A DNA stretch of 36,605 bases. Origin: an uncultured bacterium. GTDB taxonomy: Bacteria > Spirochaetota > UBA4802 > JAGODF01. A program made the position numbers and the translations under genes. The notes under the pieces are model-generated. The model did not search any database, was not told where the DNA came from, and saw only the letters and a list, made by a program, of their open reading frames with translations. The DNA lies in assembly GCA_937921485.1 (NCBI GenBank), contig CAKZSV010000048.1:1-36605 (forward strand), in the 5' to 3' direction. Positions 8,612 through 15,995 of the stretch are shown one piece after another (positions within the stretch are counted from its first letter, which is position 1; each line of letters begins with the position of its first letter).

Positions 8612-9142
8612 TCAATCATGGCAGACCAGACATGTATTGCTGATCCGAAGCGCCGTGTGGCAATCCATGCACCGGCCCATCGGCATCCTGCCCATGATAC
8701 GGCCGGTTTTGGCAGTAGTCATGGAATTCTTCTTGTCGCCATGGCACGAAGTGCAGCGCGCCTCTTTCGTGTTTTTCAGCACGGCGATATGGCTGAAATA
8801 CACCAAATCGGCCTGTTTCGCGTAGGAACCCCATGGCCTGTCGGTATCCCTGTAGTTTTTAAACATCGCTTTCTCCGCGGCTGTTGAGCCATTATGACAG
8901 CTTTTACAGGTCGCAATGTCGGGTATTCCTTTGAAGCGCCCGTTCGCATAGAATCCGTGGCAATATTCGCAGTCGCCCGCGCCGAGCTTCTTTAAATATT
9001 CACCATGAGACTTGTGATTGAACGGAAGGGGCTTTTCGGGATGGTTCGACATTGCATAGTCACAGGCTTTCAGAAAAACAACGTAGGAGAGAAACGCGAA
9101 AACAAAAAAGGGAAGGAAGATTAACAACAGTGTCCGTTTCAC
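8612..9142 (-). CDS. qrcA: Membrane-anchored pentahaem cytochrome c, QrcA-like
   Basis: 176-residue cytochrome with one N-terminal membrane segment (residues 4-25) acting as signal-anchor. It has five CxxCH haem sites, at residues 58-62, 79-83, 130-134, 158-162 and 171-175. His43, His46 and His118 lie in FNHKSHGEY and FSHIAVL and could be distal ligands. It starts with GTG at 9142, supported by aaggag 7 nt upstream. It heads the minus-strand cluster, as QrcA does in Desulfovibrio, where it accepts electrons from periplasmic type I cytochrome c3 fed by hydrogenases or formate dehydrogenases. Desulfovibrio QrcA is described as hexahaem, so the count here is one lower. A Cys27-x6-His34 near the anchor is the only other candidate. 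An ActA-like Alternative Complex III subunit is a less likely reading. Confidence 0.83.
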   Translation of the reverse strand: MKRTLLLIFLPFFVFAFLSYVVFLKACDYAMSNHPEKPLPFNHKSHGEYLKKLGAGDCEYCHGFYANGRFKGIPDIATCKSCHNGSTAAEKAMFKNYRDTDRPWGSYAKQADLVYFSHIAVLKNTKEARCTSCHGDKKNSMTTAKTGRIMGRMPMGRCMDCHTALRISNTCLVCHD

Positions 9143-9600
9143 AAACTTTCTCCTTGCCTATTTAAAATTTATTCGAAGAGCTTCGAAAAATGGATTACAA
9201 GCGCATACCGGCCATCGGATATTTCGATGAAACATACCGATAACTGCGCAAATAAATAATTCAAGGTAAAACGAAAAACACTGCAAACGAAAACGGCACT
9301 GATACTTTCTTTTGAACGGGCTTATACTGTCAATAAAAAAACAAAAATAACTCTGGATGCACACGCATAAAAAAATTGCTTGTTAGAAATTTCCAGAAGT
9401 ATAATAATAGAAAGAACTTCTAAAAACTCTTTTATAAGGATGTTCCCTTGTGGGCACAAAATATTAGGTAAAAACCGATTTCTTTCGATACTATTTTTAA
9501 GGACGAAAGCGGTTTTTAGGGGTGTCCAGAAGTATGCAATCAGGCAATTGTACCTAAAGCGAGGTATCAATGAGAATACAGAAGGCAGAGGAGTAAGAGA
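9143..9600. other. Intergenic region between divergent qrc and exporter genes
   Basis: No gene was recognised in these 458 bases. They hold a 16-base palindrome near the qrc start (9172-9187), an 11-base direct repeat tccagaagtat (9392-9402 and 9525-9535), and a two-part hairpin upstream of the exporter. In the hairpin, taaaaaccg (9469-9477) pairs with cggttttta (9510-9518) and ctttcg (9482-9487) pairs with cgaaag (9504-9509). The length and structure suggest a regulated leader for the exporter gene. Confidence 0.5.
9172..9187. promoter_or_regulatory. 16-bp palindrome upstream of qrcA
   Basis: ttcgaag-ag-cttcgaa is a perfect 7-base inverted repeat 30-45 nt before the qrcA GTG. Placement near the likely promoter suggests a repressor or activator operator. 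The regulator is unknown. Confidence 0.35.
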
Positions 9601-10338
9601 ATGAATCAAAATATCGTAATTGTAGGGGGACTTTTTATCCTTGCATTCGTATCAGGAATGCTTGGACTTGGCGTCGCATTTGCTGCAGTTCCTTTTTTGG
9701 GCCTTTTTTATGCCGATCTGATTCATGATGTTCAACCACTTAGTTTAATCTTAAATGGCGTTACAGCACTTTTTTCTGTTATCGGATTCGCGAAAAGCGG
9801 CTTCGTAGATTGGAAAAAGGCTATTATACTTGCGGTCATTACCACTTTATTTGCCCCCGCAGGGTCATACTTTGTGCAATATATAGACCAGAAATATGTG
9901 TGGTTAATATACTTTGCATCCGTACTATATCTTGCTTACAGTCTTTTTAAACCTGTAAAAAAGACAGCAACTGAGGAAAATTTCAAAGCTGCGGCCTTTT
10001 TGTCCATACCAATTTCAATACTCTCGGGTTTTTTAGGTGTTGGGCCTGGCTTTTTGCTCATGCCGTCGCTTATTGTACTGGGATTTGAGCCGAAAAAGGC
10101 GGCAGGAATAAATGCTTTTGCCGTGTGTCCCCCTTCTTTTTCCGCTTTAATTCCACACATAGCAACGGCTCATTGGAATATACATATGACAGTTATTCTT
10201 GTAATAGTTGGATCAATCGGATCGTTCTATGGTGCAAGGCTCACAAGTCGGCATGTTTCAAATGAAAGAATAAAACAACTATTCGGGGTTTTAATTGTGG
10301 TTACAACCATGTACAAAATTTACACCCTGCTACGATGA
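9601..10338 (+). CDS. TauE/SafE family sulfite/organosulfonate exporter-like membrane protein
   Basis: Membrane protein of 245 residues with the internal duplication typical of TauE/SafE permeases. The half-motif SGMLGLGVAFAAVPFL (about 18-33) recurs as SGFLGVGPGFLLMPSL (about 139-154), and about eight hydrophobic segments are present. Known members export sulfite, sulfoacetate or related anions, but substrates cannot be predicted from sequence. A strong Shine-Dalgarno (agaggag) precedes the ATG by 8 nt. Codons look more A/T-rich than in the flanking qrc and metH genes, hinting at separate origin. Proximity to a Qrc complex, often found in sulfur-metabolising anaerobes, is suggestive only. 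Confidence 0.82.
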   Translation: MNQNIVIVGGLFILAFVSGMLGLGVAFAAVPFLGLFYADLIHDVQPLSLILNGVTALFSVIGFAKSGFVDWKKAIILAVITTLFAPAGSYFVQYIDQKYVWLIYFASVLYLAYSLFKPVKKTATEENFKAAAFLSIPISILSGFLGVGPGFLLMPSLIVLGFEPKKAAGINAFAVCPPSFSALIPHIATAHWNIHMTVILVIVGSIGSFYGARLTSRHVSNERIKQLFGVLIVVTTMYKIYTLLR

Positions 10339-10460
10339 TTTTTGATAAATATGCAGGAGATTGAGATCCATCACCAGGTCCGTGCTTTCCTGAACAATGG
10401 TGCCCTTTCGATCGTATCTCTTGCAAGCAATGAGTTCAACCTTTTTCTCATCATCACCCC

Positions 10461-10485
10461 GATTGCATCGAGCACCGATGCAATC
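10461..10485. terminator. Perfect hairpin overlapping the metH stop codon
   Basis: gattgcatcg (10461-10470) and cgatgcaatc (10476-10485) form a 10-bp stem with a 5-nt loop. The metH stop codon (10484-10486, minus) lies at its base. No good U-run follows on either strand, so it may protect or end the metH transcript rather than act as a classical terminator. Confidence 0.4.
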
Positions 10486-12913
10486 ATTTCTTCACCACTT
10501 CAAGCGCAATTCGTACTCCTTCCACGGCATCGGCCCCATAACGCGCGCCAATGCTGTCCGCATACTCCCTGGTGACCACCGCACCCCCAACAATAAGAGT
10601 AATCGGAAGCTTTTCTTCTTTTATCATCCGGCTCACCCGCGCCATTTCCGGCATCGTCGTCGTAAGAAGCGAGCTTAAGCACACAATCTGCGCCTTTTTT
10701 TCAACAGCGGTTTGCATGATTACATCGGCATCGACATCCTTGCCAAGATCAATAACCTCAAACCCGTGATTTTCAAGCATCATCGCCACAATATTTTTGC
10801 CGATATCGTGCACATCGCCCTTCACTGTACAGATAACCACGCTTCCCTTGCGCTCGACACTCTCTTTTTTTAGAAGGGGCTTTAGACGCTCAAAGCCCGT
10901 CTTCATCGCCTGTGCCGAGGCAATCATCTGCGGCAAAAAATACACGCCCTGAGAGTAGTAATCGCCCACCACTTCAAGCCCTTTAATAAGCGCCTGATTC
11001 ATAATATCTTCGGGCGCAAGCTCCGCCAGCGCCCGTTCAACCGCGGGAATAATCCCGTCGCTATCGCCTTCGATAACGATATCCCGTATGCCGGCAAGCA
11101 GGTCTTTTTGGTCCGCATGCGTGCTGATATCCGATTCTTTTTTTTGCTCTGCCGCCTGCCCGGAAAACCGCGCGATGTATTTTGCTGCGCGGGGATCGCG
11201 CCCCTGTAAAAAATCACGCGCAAACAGCTCTTCTTCAATCGGCTCGTTTGAAATCCTCACCGCTGAAGGATTCACAATGGCCGCAGATAGCCCTGCCTCA
11301 ATAGCCATATTGAGAAAGGCATTATTGATAAATTTGCGCTGCGGAAGGCCAAAAGAAATATTGCTGAGGCCAATGCTCGTTTTGATGCCTCTGGCAGCAA
11401 AGTGCGATATCACCTTTAAGGTTTCCATCGCCGCGCCCGGCTCGGCGCTTTCGGCAAGCATGAGGGGGTCAATAAACACCCTCTGGCTGGCAATGCCGCC
11501 TTCTTCAAGTTTTTCCAGAAGCGCTTCCCCGATGGCTATGCGCCTTGCAGCCTCGCGGTGAATACCGGATTCGTCCATGCACAGCGCCACCACAAACGAA
11601 CCGAAGCGTTGCAACAGGGGCATGATGGTTGCAAGGCTTTTCTGTTTGGCATTGATGGAATTTATCACAGGCACGCCGGGATAGCTTAAAAGAGCCTTCG
11701 CGATGACATTCGGATTGTCGGAATCAATCATAAGGGGAATTTTCGCGGTTCCCAGAAGAATTTCCACACAGCGTTCGATTGCCGATTCCTCATCGAGTCC
11801 GGGAACTCCCACGTTAAGGTCGAGCAGATGCGCTCCTTCAACCTCCTGCTTTCGGGCTTCATCGCGCAAAAACGCCGTCTTTCCTTCTTTCAGCTCTTCG
11901 GCAAATTTCTTTCGGGCGGTAGGATTAAGCCGTTCGCCGATGAGAATTGGCCACGATGCATTCGAAATATCAAGGTAAGAATATGGTCCGGTAATGCAGT
12001 GAAATTGCGGTATGAGAGGCATTTTTTCGCCTGTTTGATGCGGCAGACGTTTTTTTAGCTCACTGATATGCGCGGGGGTAGTACCGCAGCATCCGCCGAT
12101 GACGGAAATGCCAAGTTCCGCGAAGAGAACCGAAGTATCCGCATACTTCTCCGGGGTAAGCCTATACACCACCATGCCGTTATCGAGCTCAGGCATGCCG
12201 GCATTGGCCCAGGCGGTGAGCGGCACGCCAAGCTGGCGAAGCTCATTGATATGGTCGGAATAGAGACGAAACAGTCCATCGGGCCCCATGCTGCAGTTCG
12301 CGCCAACGGCGCTTGCGCCGTATTCGGCAAGCGTTGCAAGCGCGCCTACCATTGGGTTACCCGTTACCGTGCGGCCATTTCCCTCAAAGCTCATGCTGCA
12401 CACGACCGGAAGCCCGCACACCTCGTGCGCGGCAAGCAACGCAAGCCGCGCCTCGGCTACATCGGTCATCGTTTCAATGACTAAAAGGTCAACGCCGCCG
12501 CGCACAAGGCCGCGGATTTGCTCAGCGAAGGAATCCAGAAGCTCCTGCGGAGCGATTTCTCCCGTCGGACGCACCAATTTCCCCGTCGGGCCGATTGAGC
12601 CGCCAATAAAAACTTCATGCCCTTTCGCGGCTTCGCGTGCTATACGGGCCGCCGCTTCATTAATTTCCCTGCATTGTTCCGCAAGCCCGTATTCCGAAAG
12701 CTTTATGCGGCTTCCGCCGAAGGTGTTTGTGAGAATGATATCAGCTCCCGCCTGAATGTAAGCCCGGTGTATATCGCGGATAACTTCAGGCTGCTCCAGA
12801 TTAAGCCGCTCGAAACAGCCCGAAAAGCCCGGTACGCGCTGAAAGAGCATCGTTCCCATGGCTCCATCGAGCAGAAGAGGTGCAGTGCTTCGTAATTTTT
12901 CCAGAAAATCCAT
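10484..12913 (-). CDS. metH: Cobalamin-dependent methionine synthase lacking the reactivation domain
   Basis: Methyltransferase making methionine from homocysteine and methyltetrahydrofolate through cobalamin. From Met at 12913 (MDFLEKL) it is 809 residues. Domains in order are the homocysteine domain (LLDGAMGTMLFQ; zinc Cys ligands in GANCSMG and GGCCGT), the pterin-binding domain (IGERLNPTARKKF...LDLNVG, MIDSDNP), the cobalamin cap, and the cobalamin domain with the cobalt ligand motif DVHDIGKN. It stops there. The C-terminal SAM-binding reactivation domain of E. coli MetH is absent, as in some anaerobes with a separate reactivator. Met at 12925 is an alternative start, and neither has a strong ribosome site. 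The open frame further upstream lacks family similarity. It is transcribed divergently from the spermidine operon. Confidence 0.93.
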   Translation of the reverse strand: MDFLEKLRSTAPLLLDGAMGTMLFQRVPGFSGCFERLNLEQPEVIRDIHRAYIQAGADIILTNTFGGSRIKLSEYGLAEQCREINEAAARIAREAAKGHEVFIGGSIGPTGKLVRPTGEIAPQELLDSFAEQIRGLVRGGVDLLVIETMTDVAEARLALLAAHEVCGLPVVCSMSFEGNGRTVTGNPMVGALATLAEYGASAVGANCSMGPDGLFRLYSDHINELRQLGVPLTAWANAGMPELDNGMVVYRLTPEKYADTSVLFAELGISVIGGCCGTTPAHISELKKRLPHQTGEKMPLIPQFHCITGPYSYLDISNASWPILIGERLNPTARKKFAEELKEGKTAFLRDEARKQEVEGAHLLDLNVGVPGLDEESAIERCVEILLGTAKIPLMIDSDNPNVIAKALLSYPGVPVINSINAKQKSLATIMPLLQRFGSFVVALCMDESGIHREAARRIAIGEALLEKLEEGGIASQRVFIDPLMLAESAEPGAAMETLKVISHFAARGIKTSIGLSNISFGLPQRKFINNAFLNMAIEAGLSAAIVNPSAVRISNEPIEEELFARDFLQGRDPRAAKYIARFSGQAAEQKKESDISTHADQKDLLAGIRDIVIEGDSDGIIPAVERALAELAPEDIMNQALIKGLEVVGDYYSQGVYFLPQMIASAQAMKTGFERLKPLLKKESVERKGSVVICTVKGDVHDIGKNIVAMMLENHGFEVIDLGKDVDADVIMQTAVEKKAQIVCLSSLLTTTMPEMARVSRMIKEEKLPITLIVGGAVVTREYADSIGARYGADAVEGVRIALEVVKK

Positions 12914-13608
12914 TATGATATCCATCAAAAAAATTATTGCAGATGCCAGATGCGCCTTAAGATGTCTTTCGACAAGAGAAAAATTATTTTTTATGATGCT
13001 TCGAAAGAGAAAAATCACGCTTTCGATACATACCACTGCCGCAATAACCCCGCACGGCACTTTTTTATTATATATATTACAACATTATAATATATAAAAC
13101 AATATAATATAGTAATTATAAATTTAATTATTATAATTTATATTTTTATAAAAATATTATTTATTATATTTAATAATAATATGGCATCATAATAATATAA
13201 TAAATCGGTTATTAGTAAACTTTAAATTTTTTGAAAAAAATTAAATTTTTTTCAAAAAAACAGTGTGCGATTAAATTTTTAGTTGCTATATTTCACTTAA
13301 TTTGTAGGGTATCAAAAAGTTATGTCGCTTTCAAAAATTGCTCGTCACAAATGGGGGTGATATTCTAAGCCGGATTTACTGGAAAAAAGACGAAAAAAAA
13401 TATCGAATATTTAATTGACATATCTTCCGTCTGTTTTCATGTGGCTATTCGTTTTTATCCGGTATTTCCATGCATCACGCCAATGTTAACTATAGTACAG
13501 CCGGGTTACCTTGTGTTTTACGCGTGAACCTCTTGGTTCCGTTCAATCAAAAGGGTTTACATACACGGTTTACCGTGTAGAGATAATTGTACAAGCGAGG
13601 TAATTGCC
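12914..13608. other. AT-rich divergent intergenic region between metH and speD
   Basis: No gene was recognised in 695 bases. Bases 13065-13260 are almost entirely A/T and include an inverted repeat with 14-base arms (13227-13240 / 13246-13259). Toward metH are two similar segments, ctttcgacaagagaaaaatt (12966-12985) and cttcgaaagagaaaaatca (about 13000-13018). Toward speD are a TTGACA (13415-13420) and two leader hairpins: gaacc-tctt-ggttc (13526-13539) and tacacggt-tt-accgtgta (13562-13579). I do not recognise a SAM or cobalamin riboswitch. Confidence 0.55.
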
Positions 13609-14019
13609 ATGGAGGGTTTAGGAACACATGTAATTGCAGAGCTCTTCAACTGCAACGAGTGTCATCTAAACGACTTACAAAAGGTTGAGGAGGTGATGAT
13701 GGCTGCAGCCGAACTCTCTAAGGCCACAATAGTTAAACCCTTTTTTCACAAATTTTCCCCCTACGGTATTAGCGGAGTGATTGTCATCGCCGAATCGCAT
13801 TTTACCATTCACACATGGCCGGAATACGGCTATGCCGCGGTTGATGTCTTTACCTGCGGCGATTTCGACTATCAGATCGCCGTGGACTATATTAAAAACG
13901 GTCTGGAATCCGAAAAATGCACCCTGTTCCACCTGCAGCGAGGGATACTCCCGGGCAGCAAGCGCGTACAGGAGCTTTCAATGATCAGGGAGGTAGAAAA
14001 TGCGCGCATCGTTGATTAA
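13609..14019 (+). CDS. speD: S-adenosylmethionine decarboxylase proenzyme, class 1b
   Basis: Pyruvoyl enzyme that decarboxylates SAM to supply aminopropyl groups for spermidine. The 136-residue chain contains SGVIVIAESHFTIHTWPE and VDVFTCG. Ser63 (self-cleavage site that becomes the pyruvoyl group), His68 (processing) and Cys83 (catalytic acid) match the Thermotoga maritima enzyme in both spacing and numbering. A Shine-Dalgarno (gcgagg) lies before the ATG. It is the first gene of speD - speD-like - speE. Its last 20 nt overlap the next start, whose ribosome site (gggaggt) lies inside speD, so the two are translationally coupled. The homocysteine/methionine gene metH lies divergently upstream. 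Confidence 0.95.
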   Translation: MEGLGTHVIAELFNCNECHLNDLQKVEEVMMAAAELSKATIVKPFFHKFSPYGISGVIVIAESHFTIHTWPEYGYAAVDVFTCGDFDYQIAVDYIKNGLESEKCTLFHLQRGILPGSKRVQELSMIREVENARIVD

Positions 14020-14419
14020 GGGGGCCGAGGCACCAAATATGCCCACCCTCGAGCAGTTCGATGAACTCGGGGCGTGGGGCCTTTACAGCAGCGTGGATGT
14101 CAGCAACTGCGATCCGGCAATTATCCGTGACGCCGAAGCAATTCGCCAGTATGTCATCCAGCTATGCGACCTGATCAAAATGAAACGTTTCGGCGATACG
14201 ATAGTGGTCCATTTCGGAGAAGACGAAAAAGTGGCCGGATATTCGATGGTGCAGCTTATCGAAACATCGCTCATTTCCGGGCATTTCGCGAATCTCACGA
14301 ATAAGGCCTATATCGATATTTTTAGCTGCAAGTATTACGATCCGGAAGTTGCCGCGCATTTCACGTTGAGCTATTTCAAAGGAAGCGACTTCAAGCTCAA
14401 TGTAGCTTTACGGAAGTAA
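14000..14419 (+). CDS. SpeD-like pyruvoyl decarboxylase paralogue of unknown substrate
   Basis: 139-residue protein of the SAM decarboxylase fold, overlapping speD by 20 nt with a strong ribosome site (gggaggt, 13986-13992). Aligning LIETSLISGHFANLTNKAYIDIFSC to the speD active-site segment puts Ser90, His95 and Cys110 at exactly the spacing of Ser63, His68 and Cys83 (5 and 20 residues). Self-processing to a pyruvoyl enzyme is therefore plausible. The Glu before the cleaved Ser is replaced by Thr, and the TIHTWPE segment is lost. The N-terminal half differs from the SpeD neighbour (YSSVDVSNCDP, LCDLIKMKRFG). It may be a second SpeD subunit or a paralogue with a new substrate, such as ornithine or arginine, to provide putrescine for SpeE. 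The substrate is not determinable here. Confidence 0.85.
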   Translation: MRASLIKGAEAPNMPTLEQFDELGAWGLYSSVDVSNCDPAIIRDAEAIRQYVIQLCDLIKMKRFGDTIVVHFGEDEKVAGYSMVQLIETSLISGHFANLTNKAYIDIFSCKYYDPEVAAHFTLSYFKGSDFKLNVALRK

Positions 14420-14449
14420 TACACATTCACAGCGATTATTGCGAAAATA

Positions 14450-14489
14450 GCGACGATTATGATCCGGTTACTCCGGCCGTAATCGTCGC
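14450..14489 (+). terminator. Stem-loop between speD-like gene and speE
   Basis: gcgacgatta (14450-14459) and taatcgtcgc (14480-14489) form a perfect 10-bp stem, with an inner ccgg/ccgg pairing, followed by ttcttt. It lies inside the apparent operon, so it may be a leaky attenuator or an mRNA-processing or stability element that lowers speE relative to the decarboxylases. Confidence 0.5.
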
Positions 14490-14540
14490 TTCTTTACCAA
14501 CCTGCCAACCGGCATAATCAATTTTTCTGGAAGGTGCCCG

Positions 14541-15404
14541 ATGCCCGAACTTTCGAATCTCTGGTTTGAAGAAAATTTCGAGTTTGAACTCGGACGAACC
14601 ATAAAAATAAAAATCGAAAAAATGATCGAACAATACGATTCGCCTTTTCAGCGAATCGAAGTGTATCAAACCAGGCCATTCGGGCGCATGCTGGTGCTGG
14701 ACGGCGTCATCATGTGCACGGAATGGGACGAGCATGCCTATCATGAAATGCTGGCTCATGTGCCCATGTTCACCCATCCCGCCCCCGAAAAAGTACTGGT
14801 CGTGGGAGGAGGCGACGGCGGCACCATCAGGGAAGTGCTCAAACACTCTTCGGTTACAGAAGCCATCCTCTGTGAAATCGATGAACACGTAATACGCCTT
14901 TCCAAAAAACATCTCCCAGCACTTGCATCCGCGCTCGATGATCCCCGCGTGAAAATCGTGTGCGAAGACGGCGCGAAATACGTGAAAGATCATAAAAATT
15001 CTTTCGACATCATCCTGGTGGATTCATCGGATCCTGTAGGACCGGCAACAGTGCTTTTCTCCGAAGAGTTCTATGCTTCGATGCGCGAGTCGTTGCGAGA
15101 AGGCGGCATTGCCGCGACGCAGTCGGAATCATTTTTCTATCACGGCGACATCGTTCAGACGCTCACCGGCTACGCGAAAAAACTCTTTCCCGTACCGGGA
15201 TACTATTTTACGGTGGTGCCCACCTACCCCAGCGGCATCATCGGTTTCACCTTTTGCTCAAAGAAATACCATCCTTTGAAAGATGTTGACGAGAAGAGAA
15301 TTGCCGCGATGCAGCCGCAGTTTCGCTACTACAATCCCGCAATTCACCGCGGGGCGTTCGCTCTGCCAACATTTATCGCATCGCGGGTTGGCATAGAGTA
15401 CTGA
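14541..15404 (+). CDS. speE: Spermidine synthase
   Basis: Aminopropyltransferase joining decarboxylated SAM and putrescine to spermidine. The 287-residue chain has the full family pattern: N-terminal beta domain (MPELSNLWFEENFEFELGRT), YHEMLAHVPMFTHP, the nucleotide-binding GGGDGGT followed by LCEIDEHVI, the catalytic segment DIILVDSSDPVGPA, and TQSESFF. A ribosome site (ggaaggtg) precedes the ATG. It is third in the operon, 121 nt after the speD paralogue and separated from it by a stem-loop. Putrescine supply is not otherwise encoded in this window. Confidence 0.95.
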   Translation: MPELSNLWFEENFEFELGRTIKIKIEKMIEQYDSPFQRIEVYQTRPFGRMLVLDGVIMCTEWDEHAYHEMLAHVPMFTHPAPEKVLVVGGGDGGTIREVLKHSSVTEAILCEIDEHVIRLSKKHLPALASALDDPRVKIVCEDGAKYVKDHKNSFDIILVDSSDPVGPATVLFSEEFYASMRESLREGGIAATQSESFFYHGDIVQTLTGYAKKLFPVPGYYFTVVPTYPSGIIGFTFCSKKYHPLKDVDEKRIAAMQPQFRYYNPAIHRGAFALPTFIASRVGIEY

Positions 15405-15545
15405 AACGAATCAGCCATATATCAATTTGCAACCCCATCACGTGCTCACAACGGGATTTTTTCATTGACAATGCGTTTACACTGAAGGCATCTGGATGAT
15501 GAACAATCCGTTTGCACGTTATTAATTACGGGACCGCTTTGGAAA

Positions 15546-15766
15546 TATGATTTTCACGACATGCGAAAAGGAGGCTCTCTTTATATAATATTCCTGAATC
15601 ATGCATTATTGAAATATTGTCAAACAAATATTTCCCGGCTGGCCGCAATGAATACATGGAGACAACTGATGTATCAAAATACCCCATTAAAATTGTTTTT
15701 TCTTTTGAAAACGATATTGCGACAATCATAACAGCATATCCTCTGCGTAAAGGACTAAAACAATGA
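15546..15766 (+). pseudogene. DUF4258-like small protein gene, frameshifted near its start
   Basis: ATG at 15546 begins MIF and then runs into a stop. The frame open from 15551 to the TGA at 15764-15766 reads RHAKRRLSLYNIPES, then a strand-rich tail ending ITAYPLRKGLKQ. Joining the two gives MIFTRHAKRRLSLYNIPES, which resembles DUF4258 proteins, if two bases (an AC in an acacga context) were restored near 15556. The in-frame part has no plausible start codon of its own at its 5' end. Its stop overlaps the ATG of the DUF2283 gene, the usual arrangement of this pair. Either it is a recent pseudogene or a sequencing error hides an intact gene. Family name by pattern only. Confidence 0.55.
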
Positions 15767-15993
15767 AAGTTTTTTATGATGACGAAGTCGATGCGATATA
15801 CATCGAATTAAGCGACACCAAACCTGAGAGTGTAATCGAAATCTCAGAAGGTATCAACATCGATATTACCAGCGATGGAAAAATAGCAGGAATCGAAATT
15901 ATCAACGCATCAGAAAAAATCGATTTACGCACTATGTTTTCTTATACTCTTAAAATGGAAAAAGAATTCGATCATAGATCGAAATCCCTTTGA
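15763..15993 (+). CDS. DUF2283 family small protein
   Basis: 76-residue acidic protein whose sequence MKVFYDDEVDAIYIELSDTK ... IDITSDGKIAGIEIINAS is the DUF2283 pattern (a Y-D-x-E-x-D-A-x-Y-I start and a G-K-I-x-G-I-E-I core). Its biochemical function is unknown. DUF2283 genes often follow a DUF4258 gene, and the pair has been suspected to be toxin-antitoxin-like. Here the ATG overlaps the stop of the broken DUF4258-like frame, consistent with translational coupling. It ends 2 nt before the ispD start, so it may be co-transcribed with that essential gene. The toxin-antitoxin reading is inference only. Confidence 0.8.
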   Translation: MKVFYDDEVDAIYIELSDTKPESVIEISEGINIDITSDGKIAGIEIINASEKIDLRTMFSYTLKMEKEFDHRSKSL

Positions 15994-15995
15994 TT

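Noticed and set aside
13031..13060. Possible cobalamin riboswitch upstream of metH (minus strand GGCAGTGG)
   Set aside because: The conserved B12 box GCCACTG and the rest of the aptamer are absent.
13440..13608. Possible SAM riboswitch before speD
   Set aside because: Two hairpins are present but none of the SAM-I or SAM-II conserved cores were recognised.
15526..15729. 67-codon minus-strand frame between speE and DUF2283
   Set aside because: It is antisense to the DUF4258-like frame, which explains the conservation pattern and the overlap with the DUF2283 start.
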